A DNA stretch of 38,668 nt. Source: Phycisphaerae bacterium (lineage in GTDB: Bacteria > Planctomycetota > Phycisphaerae > Phycisphaerales > Phycisphaeraceae). How positions within the stretch are numbered: the first letter of the stretch is position 1; every line of letters begins with the position of its first letter. Made by a program: the position numbers and the translations under genes. This document shows, one piece after another, positions 8,563-16,121 of the stretch. The notes under the pieces are model-generated. The model was given only the letters and a program-made list of their open reading frames with translations, was not told the origin of the DNA and did no database searches. The DNA lies in assembly GCA_030426385.1 (NCBI GenBank), contig JAUHYI010000045.1, forward strand, positions 1 through 38,668, read 5' to 3'.

Positions 8563-9789
8563 ATGGCTCAGGACGAAACCGCGATAGATCGCTTGCGTAT
8601 GTCAGACAGTGACCGACGCAAATTGCTTGATTTGATCGAGCGCAAGGCCATTATTGAAGCGGCCAAACAAACCAATCCCAGCGATAAAAACAGCGACCGG
8701 CGCAGCATCCGCGTCCGGGTCGACATGCCCAACATTCATGTCGACATCACCCAACCCTCAGGCAGCCACGCCAAATTCAGCGTCATCCCACGCAACCTCA
8801 GCGCCGGCGGCATGTCATTTGTCCATGGCCAATATCTTCATCAGGGCACGCGCTGTTCCATCACATTACCCACGCTGGATGGCGAACAGATCTATCTCAA
8901 CGCCAACGCCATACTCTGTCGACACATCACCGGCGTCATCCATGAAATCGGTGTGCAGTTTGATGAAACCATCGACCTGCGTATGTTTTGCAAACTCACG
9001 CCCGAACAATCCAAACGGGTCCGCGCCGAACAGGCCGCCTCAAACACCTCAGGCGACATGACCACCGACACCCTGGGCGAAGCCTTGATCGTTGATGACT
9101 TCGAAATGGATCGCAACCTCATCGGCATGTGGTTACAACACCTCGGCCTGATTCCTTCCATGGCGGGCAACAAATCCGAAGCCATCGACGCCATTGAAGA
9201 AGCTGAGTTTGATGTCGTCCTGATGGACATGTGGCTCGGCAAAGAAAGCGGCTGCGACATCACCAAAGAGCTGCGCTCTCGCGGATTCAAAGGCCCCATC
9301 ATCGCCTCATCCGCCGAAGAAGACGAAGCCATGAAAAACAAAGCCTACGAAGCAGGCTGCAATGGCTATCTGGTCAAACCATTTAATGAAGCCAAACTAC
9401 GCGCCGCCTTGGAAGAAGTTTTGCCCATTCAACTGGCGGGCGGCGATTCCGAAAAAGAACTCGAACCAATTGTCAGCGAATTTGCGGAAGATACCGCGAT
9501 GGCTCCCCTGATTGCCAGCTTTATTCAGGGCCTCGAAGACACGACCAATCGCCTGCAAAAAGCCAAACTGGATCAAGACATCAGTGCGCTCGAAACTATT
9601 TGCCGAACGATGAAGGGGGCGGGCACCAGCTATGGCTTTGAACCGCTGACCGATGTCGCTGTCCTGGCCCTGGAAGCGGTCAGTGCTGAAGAAGATCATC
9701 TCACCGAAAAAGCGATGGCGTCCATTCGTGAACTTAACGATATTCTCAAGCGCATTCAGATCGTCGCACCCGCCACAGACTTGGCATGA
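8563..9789 (+). CDS. PilZ - receiver - degenerate Hpt fusion protein
   Basis: The 408-residue cytoplasmic protein has three signalling modules. The N-terminal PilZ domain (about 45-145) shows the c-di-GMP motifs DRRSIRVRV (45-53) and RNLSAGGMSF (77-86). The receiver domain (about 172-290) has VDD (177-179), the phosphoacceptor Asp222 in VVLMDMWL, SS at 249-250, and Lys272 in VKPF. The C-terminal helical region (about 305-400) aligns with histidine phosphotransfer domains through RTMKGAGTSYGFEPL, but the position of the phosphorylated His in HxxKG is Arg348. It could therefore bind c-di-GMP and be phosphorylated on the receiver while the Hpt-like part cannot accept phosphate, perhaps serving as a docking or dimer domain. 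No kinase gene is adjacent. A GAGAA lies before the ATG. Confidence 0.88.
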   Translation: MAQDETAIDRLRMSDSDRRKLLDLIERKAIIEAAKQTNPSDKNSDRRSIRVRVDMPNIHVDITQPSGSHAKFSVIPRNLSAGGMSFVHGQYLHQGTRCSITLPTLDGEQIYLNANAILCRHITGVIHEIGVQFDETIDLRMFCKLTPEQSKRVRAEQAASNTSGDMTTDTLGEALIVDDFEMDRNLIGMWLQHLGLIPSMAGNKSEAIDAIEEAEFDVVLMDMWLGKESGCDITKELRSRGFKGPIIASSAEEDEAMKNKAYEAGCNGYLVKPFNEAKLRAALEEVLPIQLAGGDSEKELEPIVSEFAEDTAMAPLIASFIQGLEDTTNRLQKAKLDQDISALETICRTMKGAGTSYGFEPLTDVAVLALEAVSAEEDHLTEKAMASIRELNDILKRIQIVAPATDLA

Positions 9790-9827
9790 CGTGATGCGGC
9801 ACAGCGCGACGCGTTACGATCCGCCAC

Positions 9828-10205
9828 TCACGCTCGGCGTTTGTTGGGCCAAACCCGTCGCATCACGATCGCAGGCGTTTCATCGCGACGCACCCACACT
9901 GCATCGCGCCCACGATGTCCTGCCAGCGCCGTCAGCCGATCCAGGTAGTTCCGCAAGGACGGCAAATCAAACCGCATTAAAAAATCCGCACGGGCACTAC
10001 CATTGCGCATCTGAATCGCACTGACCAATTCCGACTTGGTTTGTTTCGCATCGCGCATCGGCGAAGGAGCCACGGCCGAGGCGGTGGAGGTAGAGGTAGA
10101 GGTTGTTACGGCAGGGGCAACTGCGGTAGCGACAGAATTAACGTTCAGGTCAGTGGCTGGTTGTATCACGATCGTAGGCTCCGAAAAATCTGCGACCCAA
10201 TTCAT
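9828..10205 (-). CDS. small conserved-looking protein of unknown function
   Basis: A 125-residue frame lies convergent to the PilZ/receiver gene with a 38-bp gap. The N-terminal half is low complexity (Ala, Thr, Ser, Val; residues about 20-50). The C-terminal half looks structured, with charged and helical composition, for example FLMRFDLPSLRNYLDRLTAL followed by AGHRGRDAVWVRRDE. An internal ATG at residue 50 would give a 76-residue version lacking the low-complexity part. I do not recognise a named family. The function is unknown, and coding status rests on the protein-like C-terminal half. Confidence 0.55.
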   Translation of the reverse strand: MNWVADFSEPTIVIQPATDLNVNSVATAVAPAVTTSTSTSTASAVAPSPMRDAKQTKSELVSAIQMRNGSARADFLMRFDLPSLRNYLDRLTALAGHRGRDAVWVRRDETPAIVMRRVWPNKRRA

Positions 10206-10543
10206 GCTGGGCCGGCCTGTTCATGATCGGTCCCGCAGCCGATAAAGGCCCAGCACTATCATGGGTCTGGCGTTTATCGGAACCGGTCTTGAAACCAACC
10301 TCGCCATCATGCCGAAAACCCACTTCGCTGAACCGAACAACCACAAGCATTGCCCGATAATCTTGCGCGCACCCATCCCACGTGCTCATGCATGCGAGTC
10401 AAACTTGCCACCGACTGCCGAGCTGTGACGAACAACCAGCGCAGCCAGCAGCCAGCGATAGCAAACCCACCAACCCCCCAACCCACCAACCAACAATGCC
10501 GATCGGCCCCACACCTCGCGCCGCATCCGTTAGAATTCCGGTC
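10206..10543. other. divergent intergenic region
   Basis: This 338-bp stretch lies between divergent small genes. It contains a C/A-rich patch at about 10463-10494 with repeated CCAACC and CCCACC words. No RNA gene, clear promoter or credible extra reading frame was recognised. Open frames extending the downstream gene leftward through here look random. Confidence 0.4.
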
Positions 10544-11116
10544 ATGGGTATCACCGTGCTAAGTCCATACGATGGTTCACCGGTCAAGGTCCGCGATCAA
10601 GACGCGGGCCGAGCTGTGCGTGATCGCGAGAAGCGTATTTTTTATGTGCTGGAAAAATCAGACGGCAGCGGCTATTACGGCGCGATGACCCGGGCCGGCG
10701 GCGAAAAAGATGAACAGCGTGCCGCAGAGTTTGAGGCCAAGCTCGACACGCTCAAGGCCAACCGAACATCTTCCTTGCAACCTGATTCAACGGCAGGTGA
10801 TCCTCCGGAAATCGTCACGACCGTGCATGATGCCACCGGCCGAAAACGTCGGGGCCGAAAGCGAAAAACCGTGGTTGCCGCGCTGTTACTCATCATTCTG
10901 GCTGCGGCGGGCTATTATCTGGCACAGCCTTATCTCGAAAATCGCCACGAACTCGAACCGGTTGGCGAACCAACGCCATCCCCAAACGTAGAACCTCAAA
11001 GCCCCCCATTACCATCCCCCCCAACTTCCCCACCAACTTCGCCACCAGATTCTCCGCCAGTTTCTCCGCCAGCTACCCCGTCCATCCCGCCGCAGCCACC
11101 CACGGGGCAGAACTGA
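10544..11116 (+). CDS. single-span membrane protein with proline-rich tail, unknown function
   Basis: The 190-residue protein starts at ATG 10544 (MGITVLSPYDGSPVKVRDQD). Its first 50 residues look like a compact folded domain, including GRAVRDREKRIFYVLEKSDG and SGYYGAMTRAGG. A highly basic stretch (GRKRRGRKRK, 99-108) precedes one transmembrane helix (109-130), so the N-terminal domain should be cytoplasmic by the positive-inside rule. The exported C-terminal 50 residues are SPP/TSPP repeats. The N-terminal domain seems to belong to a planctomycete-restricted type, but that is an impression rather than an identification. An upstream extension of the frame exists but begins in low-complexity sequence. 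Confidence 0.65.
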   Translation: MGITVLSPYDGSPVKVRDQDAGRAVRDREKRIFYVLEKSDGSGYYGAMTRAGGEKDEQRAAEFEAKLDTLKANRTSSLQPDSTAGDPPEIVTTVHDATGRKRRGRKRKTVVAALLLIILAAAGYYLAQPYLENRHELEPVGEPTPSPNVEPQSPPLPSPPTSPPTSPPDSPPVSPPATPSIPPQPPTGQN

Positions 11117-11265
11117 GCACCCCGAAACTGAACGAGACCCAACCGAGCTGACCACTCCCTCATTAACGGCCAATCCCCTACAATAGTTCCCTCGCGTTTT
11201 TCTCCGCAATATTTAGCACCCATGCTAATTCCTTGCTATCTCCATTCCCCAAAAGGAAATTAACC

Positions 11266-12159
11266 ATGATTCGTTGTTTGACTCGCGTGGCCACCTTATC
11301 GATGGCTGGACTGATTGTTGTGTCGCCGCTGTTCGCTGAAGAAGCAGCCACCGCTGACAAGGCAGCGAAGGCGACGACCCAGCCCGCCGCCAAGAGCGCC
11401 GACCCTCATGCGGGCCACGACCATGCAGACCATGCTGACCATGCCGAACACGCCGGCCACAATCACAGCCATGAAGGCCACAATCACGCCGCCGCAGAAA
11501 CGGCCCCCGCATCGTTCGAGCGCGCTGCTGAAGCCGCAGCTCTGTTTGAAACCCATATGGATCGCGTCAGCTATGCCATCGGCGTCGACATCGGCGGTCG
11601 GCTGGCCCAGGATTTTGCCACCAGCGGCATCGACGTCAATCCCGACATTCTCACCCGTGGGATCACGGACTCGTTTGCGAAAAACGAACTGCTGCTCAGC
11701 GATGCCCAAATGAAAGAAGCCATGAAGCAATTCATCGAACAGATGCAAGCGGAACAGACCGCCGCTGCCGAAGTCGCCCAGACCGAAGGCAAAACTTTCC
11801 TGGAAGAAAACATGAAAAAAGAAGGCGTTAAAACCACCGAGTCGGGCTTGCAATACAAAGTCATCACCGAAGGCGACGGCAAACAACCCACCGCTGAGGA
11901 TACCGTCACCGTGCATTACGCTGGCACACTCACCGATGGCACAGAATTCGACAGCTCCTACGGACGTGGCGAACCCACAACCTTCCCCGTCGGCGGCGTC
12001 ATCCCCGGCTGGACCGAAGCCCTGCAACTCATGAAAGAAGGCAGCAAGTGGGAACTCTACATCCCATCCGATCTGGCCTACGGCGCTCGCGGGGCTGGCG
12101 CAAAAATTCCACCGCACAGCACACTCGTGTTTACCGTTGAACTACTCAAAGTGAATTAA
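11266..12159 (+). CDS. exported FKBP-type peptidyl-prolyl isomerase with His-rich segment
   Basis: The 297-residue protein is a Mip/FkpA-like prolyl isomerase that should assist folding outside the cytoplasm. It has a signal peptide (cleavage likely after LFA, residue 24) and a histidine-rich linker at 48-74 with 11 His in 27 residues. An FKBP_N-type helical dimerisation segment follows (about 98-185; SYAIGVDIGGRLAQDF). The catalytic FKBP domain spans about 190-297, with TVTVHYAGTLTDGTEFDSSY, FPVGGVIPGWTEALQLMKEG and IPSDLAYGARGAG. The linker resembles metal-binding His-rich tails such as that of SlyD, but its position between signal peptide and FKBP_N is unusual. AAAAGGAAAT precedes the ATG with good spacing. 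It is followed by an OppA-like gene on the same strand. Confidence 0.92.
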   Translation: MIRCLTRVATLSMAGLIVVSPLFAEEAATADKAAKATTQPAAKSADPHAGHDHADHADHAEHAGHNHSHEGHNHAAAETAPASFERAAEAAALFETHMDRVSYAIGVDIGGRLAQDFATSGIDVNPDILTRGITDSFAKNELLLSDAQMKEAMKQFIEQMQAEQTAAAEVAQTEGKTFLEENMKKEGVKTTESGLQYKVITEGDGKQPTAEDTVTVHYAGTLTDGTEFDSSYGRGEPTTFPVGGVIPGWTEALQLMKEGSKWELYIPSDLAYGARGAGAKIPPHSTLVFTVELLKVN

Positions 12160-12191
12160 ACGGAACGCTGGCGCGTCGCCTGCTAAACAGG
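12159..12191. repeat. dispersed GC-rich repeat, copy A (after the FKBP gene)
   Basis: Starting at the last base of the FKBP stop codon, this ~33-bp sequence matches 15577-15608 almost base for base, including GACGCTG/AACGCTG, GCGCGTCGCC and GCTAAACAGG. The ACGC/GCGT core can pair. Both copies lie just downstream of a gene. Confidence 0.65.
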
Positions 12192-12200
12192 TGGCCCGAA

Positions 12201-12309
12201 AAAGTGAGGGGGGAAATGTGAGGGGGAAATGTGGAAGGGAAATGTGGGGGGGATATGTGGGAGAGAAATGTGGGAGAGAAATGTGGGGGGGGATATGTGG
12301 GGGGGGGTA
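12201..12309 (+). repeat. degenerate G-rich tandem repeat in the oppA-like leader
   Basis: About eight units of 12-16 bp, each of the form AAATGTG followed by a run of G or GGGAGAG, are arranged in tandem. Two consecutive units near 12260-12286 are nearly identical. The array ends about 10 bp before the start codon of the substrate-binding protein gene. Many G-runs of four or more lie close together, so G-quadruplex formation in RNA or in the plus strand is possible. It is the largest example of the tract found elsewhere between genes. Confidence 0.8.
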
Positions 12310-12319
12310 TACTGGGCGC

Positions 12320-14080
12320 ATGATCTATCGCATCCTGTGTATCGTATTGGCCATTTCATTGTTCCAAATCATCGGCTGCGGCGACGGGAATTCCCCTCGC
12401 CGCGCCGATTTTATTTTTGCTGTCGGCGACGAGCATAATTCCCTCGACCCGCAAAAAATTTCGTGGGTCGTCGATGGTCGTATCGCTGAACAAATGTATG
12501 AAGGGTTGCTGCGCTACGACCCGACTGACCTGTCGCTGATCCCCGGCGTGGCTAACACGTGGGATATCTCCGACGATCAACTGACCTACACCTTCCACCT
12601 GCGCAACGATGCCAAATGGTCCAATGGTGATCCGGTCACCGCCCACGATTTTGTCTATGGCTGGTCGCGTGCCATTTGGCCCGACCTCGCCGCGGACTAC
12701 ACGCAACTGATGCAATGCATCGCGGGCACCAAATCATTTTTTGAATTTCGCAACGAGCAACTCACCCAATACATTGCACAACAACCACGCGATGCCGACG
12801 CAGCGAAAGCCCTCTTCGACGAAGCCCAAACCCATTTCCAAAACACCGTAGCCCTGCGCGCGACTGACGATCACACACTGGTCGTCACCCTGGAAAAACC
12901 CACGCCTTATTTCCTGGAACTCACCGCTTTTGTCACGTTCATGCCCATACATCGGCCCAGCATCAAAGCGGACACCACCATCAATCCTGACACCGGCATG
13001 GTTCAGTTCGATGAAACCTATTGGTCCGACGGCAAGCGCATCGTCAGCAACGGCCCCTATCAATTAACCCGACGTCGATTCAAACAGGACGTGTTGCTCA
13101 CGGCCAATCCGTATTTTCATGATGCGGCAGCCATGCAAAACCAATCCATCCTCGAGCGCATCATCACCGACCCGCAAACCGCATTACTGGCCTACGAAAA
13201 CGGCGAGCTCGATTGGTTCAATGTCCCCTCGGCCAATCCACTTGCGGCTGACCTGATCGCGCAGAATCGTTCTGATGTGCATAGCACCCTGATGAACGGC
13301 GTGTATTTTTACAATTTCAATTGCGCTCCAACGTTCAACGATGGCACGCCCAATCCGCTGTCCGACGTGCGCCTGCGCGAAGCGTTATCGTTGGCCATCG
13401 ATCGCCAGGCATTGGTCAATAGCGTCACGCGTCTGAAACAGCCGACGATTCAAACGTATATCCCTGACAATGTGGTGCCGGGCTACACCCCACCCTCAGC
13501 GCCCAATGAAGCGGAAGTGCCGCATGGTTTTGATCCCGCGCGGGCCAAACAATTGCTCGCCGACGCAGGCTATCCCAACGGGCAAGGCCTGACGGGTCTG
13601 TCGATTCTGTACAACACCGGGCACGGCCACGGCATGATTGCCCAGGCCATCGCGCGCATGTGGCAACAGCATCTGAACGTCGACGTGGCCCTCGAAGGCG
13701 TGGAGGTTCGCTCGTTTTCACAACGACTCAAAACCCATGACTACACCATCGCCCGGGCCAGTTGGTTCGGCGATTACCGCGACCCAACCACCTGGCTCGA
13801 CAAAATGAGCACCGGCAACGGCAACAACGATTGCCAATACACCAACCCCGATTACGACGCGCTCTTGCAACAAGCATCGACACAACTCACCCCAGCCACA
13901 CGCATGCAAACCCTGCAAAAAGCGGAAGCGATCATGCTTAGCGAACACCCCATGGCCATGATTTTTCAGTACATCAACATCGACCTCTACCGCCCCGACC
14001 GCGTCACCAACCTGCACACCAACGCATGGAACAAACTACGCCTGGAACTGGTGAGCGTCAGGGAAGAGTCGGAACATTAA
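12320..14080 (+). CDS. oligopeptide/dipeptide ABC transporter substrate-binding lipoprotein (SBP family 5)
   Basis: The 586-residue protein matches OppA/DppA-type peptide-binding proteins. It has a lipoprotein signal peptide ending in FQIIGC (lipidation Cys20), then the family pattern at the mature N-terminus (DEHNSLDPQKISWVVDGRI, YEGLLRYDP). Further family hallmarks are YTFHLRNDAKWSNGDPVTAHDFVYGW, ISNGPYQL-like IVSNGPYQLTRR, and LSDVRLREALSLAIDRQALV. The start at ATG 12320 is chosen because it gives the signal peptide; the frame extends upstream only through the G-rich tandem repeat. Export and Lgt-dependent lipidation are expected, and lgt lies 5 kb downstream. The permease gene follows, separated by a GxxExxY cassette. 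Confidence 0.93.
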   Translation: MIYRILCIVLAISLFQIIGCGDGNSPRRADFIFAVGDEHNSLDPQKISWVVDGRIAEQMYEGLLRYDPTDLSLIPGVANTWDISDDQLTYTFHLRNDAKWSNGDPVTAHDFVYGWSRAIWPDLAADYTQLMQCIAGTKSFFEFRNEQLTQYIAQQPRDADAAKALFDEAQTHFQNTVALRATDDHTLVVTLEKPTPYFLELTAFVTFMPIHRPSIKADTTINPDTGMVQFDETYWSDGKRIVSNGPYQLTRRRFKQDVLLTANPYFHDAAAMQNQSILERIITDPQTALLAYENGELDWFNVPSANPLAADLIAQNRSDVHSTLMNGVYFYNFNCAPTFNDGTPNPLSDVRLREALSLAIDRQALVNSVTRLKQPTIQTYIPDNVVPGYTPPSAPNEAEVPHGFDPARAKQLLADAGYPNGQGLTGLSILYNTGHGHGMIAQAIARMWQQHLNVDVALEGVEVRSFSQRLKTHDYTIARASWFGDYRDPTTWLDKMSTGNGNNDCQYTNPDYDALLQQASTQLTPATRMQTLQKAEAIMLSEHPMAMIFQYINIDLYRPDRVTNLHTNAWNKLRLELVSVREESEH

Positions 14081-14111
14081 CAATGAGGCAGTGAGGCGGG
14101 GAGAAGAATTT

Positions 14112-14139
14112 TTAACCACAGAGGCACAGAGACACAGAG
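14112..14139 (+). repeat. left 28-bp inverted repeat of the GxxExxY cassette
   Basis: The sequence is the exact inverse of 14551-14578. In frame it would be read as an LTTEAQRHRE peptide fused to the gene, an extension that is repeat-derived rather than protein. Confidence 0.85.
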
Positions 14140-14147
14140 AAAAAGCC

Positions 14148-14519
14148 ATGGAAAACGATGGGCTCAGTGAAGTGGCGATAGGATTGGGCATTGAAGTCCA
14201 TCGGGAGCTAGGGCCGGGGTTGTTGGAATCGGCCTACGAATCGTGCTTGTGTTGGGAATTGGATGCTCATCAAATTACCTATGAACGACAAAAACCCTTG
14301 CCCGTGATTTACAAGGGCCACGAACTGGAAATGGGATATCGACTTGATCTGGTTATCGAAAACCGCCTAATTATTGAACTGAAAACCATCGAAAAAATTT
14401 TGCCCGTACACGAAGCGCAACTTTTGACTTACCTCAGACTCGCTGGCATCAAAACTGGCTTGATCATGAACTTTTTATCTCCGACTCTTAAAAGTGGCCT
14501 CAAACGCATGGTGATATGA
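14148..14519 (+). CDS. GxxExxY family protein
   Basis: The 123-residue protein contains the name-giving motif in GLLESAYESCL (within IEVHRELGPGLLESAYE) and the conserved KPLPVIYKGHELEMGYRLDL and LIIELKTIEKILPVHEAQLLTYLRL segments. The D...E.K arrangement is reminiscent of PD-(D/E)XK nuclease cores: Asp in YRLDLVIE and Glu-x-Lys in IIELKTIE. The family function is not established. ATG 14148 is chosen; an upstream GTG at 14091 would include translation of the inverted repeat. The gene is enclosed by 28-bp inverted repeats and separates two genes of a peptide transporter. Confidence 0.88.
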   Translation: MENDGLSEVAIGLGIEVHRELGPGLLESAYESCLCWELDAHQITYERQKPLPVIYKGHELEMGYRLDLVIENRLIIELKTIEKILPVHEAQLLTYLRLAGIKTGLIMNFLSPTLKSGLKRMVI

Positions 14520-14550
14520 GCATGCCATTGATTTCTAATTTTGTCTTACC

Positions 14551-14578
14551 CTCTGTGTCTCTGTGCCTCTGTGGTTAA
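14551..14578 (-). repeat. right 28-bp inverted repeat of the GxxExxY cassette
   Basis: Exact inverse of 14112-14139. It ends 8 bp before the start codon of the permease gene, so the normal ribosome-binding region of that gene has been replaced by repeat sequence. Confidence 0.85.
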
Positions 14579-14586
14579 TAATCCCC

Positions 14587-15522
14587 ATGCTTCACCTGAT
14601 TACATCGCGTTTGATTCAGTTGCCTGCCATACTCGCGGTGGTGTTTGTGGTGACGTTTACCTTGACGTGGTTGATCCCGGGCAATCCGTTGGAGAACCCG
14701 GAAGGCAAACGGCCCGACCCGGCGATCGAGCAAGCGATGTTACGCCAATACAATTTGCACAGTCCGTGGGCGTTCGCGTCGAGCTATTTGAATGGGGTGT
14801 TGTTGCACGGCGATTTTGGGCCGAGCTTGCAGTATCGCGATCAACGGGTCAATGACATTCTCGGCCCGGGCTTACGCGTCAGCGCGACGCTTGGCGTGGC
14901 GGCCATCATCGTGGCGTTAGCGCTGGGGTTATTGGCTGGCACCGTCGGTGCGCTGCGGCCAGGTTCGCCGTTGGATGGGATGAGTTTGTTGGCGGCGCTG
15001 GTGGGGGTGAGCTTGCCTTCGTTTGTGACCGGATCGGTTTTGCTGATCGTGTTCGGTGCCATGTTGAAATGGTTTCCGCTGGGCGGTTGGGGATACGGCC
15101 CGGTGCCGTTGCGACACATGGTGTTGCCCGCGATTACGTTGGGAGCTTTGCCTGCGGCGTACATTGCCCGGCTGGTGCGACTGGGATTGGCCGACGTGAT
15201 GGATAGCGATTACGTGCGAACAGCGGTAGCCAAGGGCGCGGGGCCGTACCGGGTGCTGTTCCGGCATGCACTGAAGGTTGCGTTTTTGCCGGTGCTGAGT
15301 TTTCTAGGGCCGGCTGCGGCAGGGGCGATGACCGGATCGTTCGTCGTTGAACAGGTTTTTAATATCCCCGGCCTTGGCGAACATTTCGTCAACGCGGTGC
15401 TCAACAAGGATCAGTTTTTGATCCTGGGCGTGGTGCTGACTTATGCCACGATTCTGATCGTGTTCAACCTGCTGGTCGACATCGCCTATGCGTGGGTCGA
15501 TCCGCGCATTGAGGTGGGATGA
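14587..15522 (+). CDS. oligopeptide/dipeptide ABC transporter permease (OppB/DppB-like)
   Basis: The 311-residue inner-membrane protein has the OppB signature at its N-terminus (IPAILAVVFVVTFTLTWLIPGNPL), six predicted helices, and LHSPWAFASSYLNGVLLHGDFGPSL. The EAA-type coupling loop that contacts the ATPase is DYVRTAVAKGAGPYRVLFRHA, and VVEQVFNIPGLGEHFVNAV follows it. It should pair with the OppA-like lipoprotein upstream. No OppC or ATP-binding subunit follows; the next gene is on the other strand, so those partners must be encoded elsewhere or are lost. No Shine-Dalgarno precedes the ATG because the right end of the GxxExxY cassette abuts it. Confidence 0.92.
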   Translation: MLHLITSRLIQLPAILAVVFVVTFTLTWLIPGNPLENPEGKRPDPAIEQAMLRQYNLHSPWAFASSYLNGVLLHGDFGPSLQYRDQRVNDILGPGLRVSATLGVAAIIVALALGLLAGTVGALRPGSPLDGMSLLAALVGVSLPSFVTGSVLLIVFGAMLKWFPLGGWGYGPVPLRHMVLPAITLGALPAAYIARLVRLGLADVMDSDYVRTAVAKGAGPYRVLFRHALKVAFLPVLSFLGPAAAGAMTGSFVVEQVFNIPGLGEHFVNAVLNKDQFLILGVVLTYATILIVFNLLVDIAYAWVDPRIEVG

Positions 15523-15576
15523 ACTTTTAACAATTTTTAACGAGGAATTCATGAAGGCCGGAAATCAAGAAGGCCG

Positions 15577-15608
15577 AACGGGACGCTGCGCGTCGCCCGC
15601 TAAACAGG
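15577..15608. repeat. dispersed GC-rich repeat, copy B (after the oppB-like gene)
   Basis: This matches 12159-12191 with a few differences (GGGACGCTG, CGCGTCGCCCG, CTAAACAGG). It lies in the 144-bp gap between convergent oppB-like and ylbF-like genes and has a short ACGC/GCGT self-complementary core. An AAGGCCG word occurs twice just upstream (15554-15576). Confidence 0.65.
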
Positions 15609-15666
15609 GGAATGCCGTGCGACCCCGATTACCTTCTTGAGTTGCAGTTCACCGATTACTGTGCGA

Positions 15667-16035
15667 TTACTGTGGACCAGCGGGTGCACTTGGTGGCGCC
15701 AGCGCCGCTGGCGTGATGACCGCATCGACCTGACGCATCAGGTCGAGGTAATCCATCTGAGCGGTTTGCATTTGAGCGAGCAGCAGGTTGCTGGTCATCG
15801 CCCGTTGCAGATCCTCGAGCTTGCGTTTGTCAGCGACCTCGATCGGTTGGCCCGACTGTTCCTTTTCGCCAAGCGATTGCAGACAACGCGAGTAATCGGC
15901 GATCAGGCGCTGGGAATCGATGTCATCGGCGAGCTTTTTCTCGACGGATTCGACTTTTTTCACCGCGTCATGCTCGGCAATAAGTTTACCCAGGTCGGCG
16001 GCGGCTTTGAGAATATCTTCGGTGGTACTTGGCAT
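15667..16035 (-). CDS. YlbF/YmcA-like small helical protein
   Basis: The 122-residue protein is almost wholly alpha-helical and resembles the YlbF/YmcA (Com_YlbF) family: DILKAAADLGKLIAEHDAVK, then ADDIDSQRLIADYSRCL, then LEDLQRAMTSNLLLAQMQTA. In Bacillus the homologues form a complex acting with RNase Y on mRNA maturation and on competence and biofilm regulation; whether that applies here is inference. The position, divergent from RNase R with an 86-bp gap, suggests a link to RNA metabolism. The C-terminal 15 residues are Ala/Pro-rich. Confidence 0.75.
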   Translation of the reverse strand: MPSTTEDILKAAADLGKLIAEHDAVKKVESVEKKLADDIDSQRLIADYSRCLQSLGEKEQSGQPIEVADKRKLEDLQRAMTSNLLLAQMQTAQMDYLDLMRQVDAVITPAALAPPSAPAGPQ

Positions 16036-16121
16036 GGGGGCATTGTACGAAATATGAGCCGAGCAGGCCGAGCCGAGCGAATTGCATCTTATATCGAGAC
16101 ATCGGCTACACTGACGTGACT

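Larger units (their letters stand above)
14112..14578. mobile_element. GxxExxY cassette bounded by perfect 28-bp inverted repeats
   Basis: The ends 14112-14139 and 14551-14578 are exact reverse complements over 28 bp (core ACCACAGAGGCACAGAGACA). The 467-bp unit carries a single gene and sits between oppA-like and oppB-like genes that would otherwise be adjacent. Such CACAGAG repeats are commonly found beside GxxExxY genes in many bacteria. No target-site duplication is obvious, so movement of the unit is inferred from the symmetry and its placement. Confidence 0.75.

Noticed and set aside
11296..12117. 273-codon open frame on the minus strand opposite the FKBP gene
   Set aside because: It is the antisense of a strongly supported gene; long shadow frames are expected in GC-rich codon usage and the peptide is Phe/Gly/Val-rich nonsense.
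12201..12309. CRISPR-like array
   Set aside because: Units are 12-16 bp, drift in length and have no unique spacers; it is a simple G-rich tandem repeat.
14091..14147. N-terminal extension of the GxxExxY protein
   Set aside because: The extension is the translation of the 28-bp inverted repeat, so the start at 14148 is preferred.
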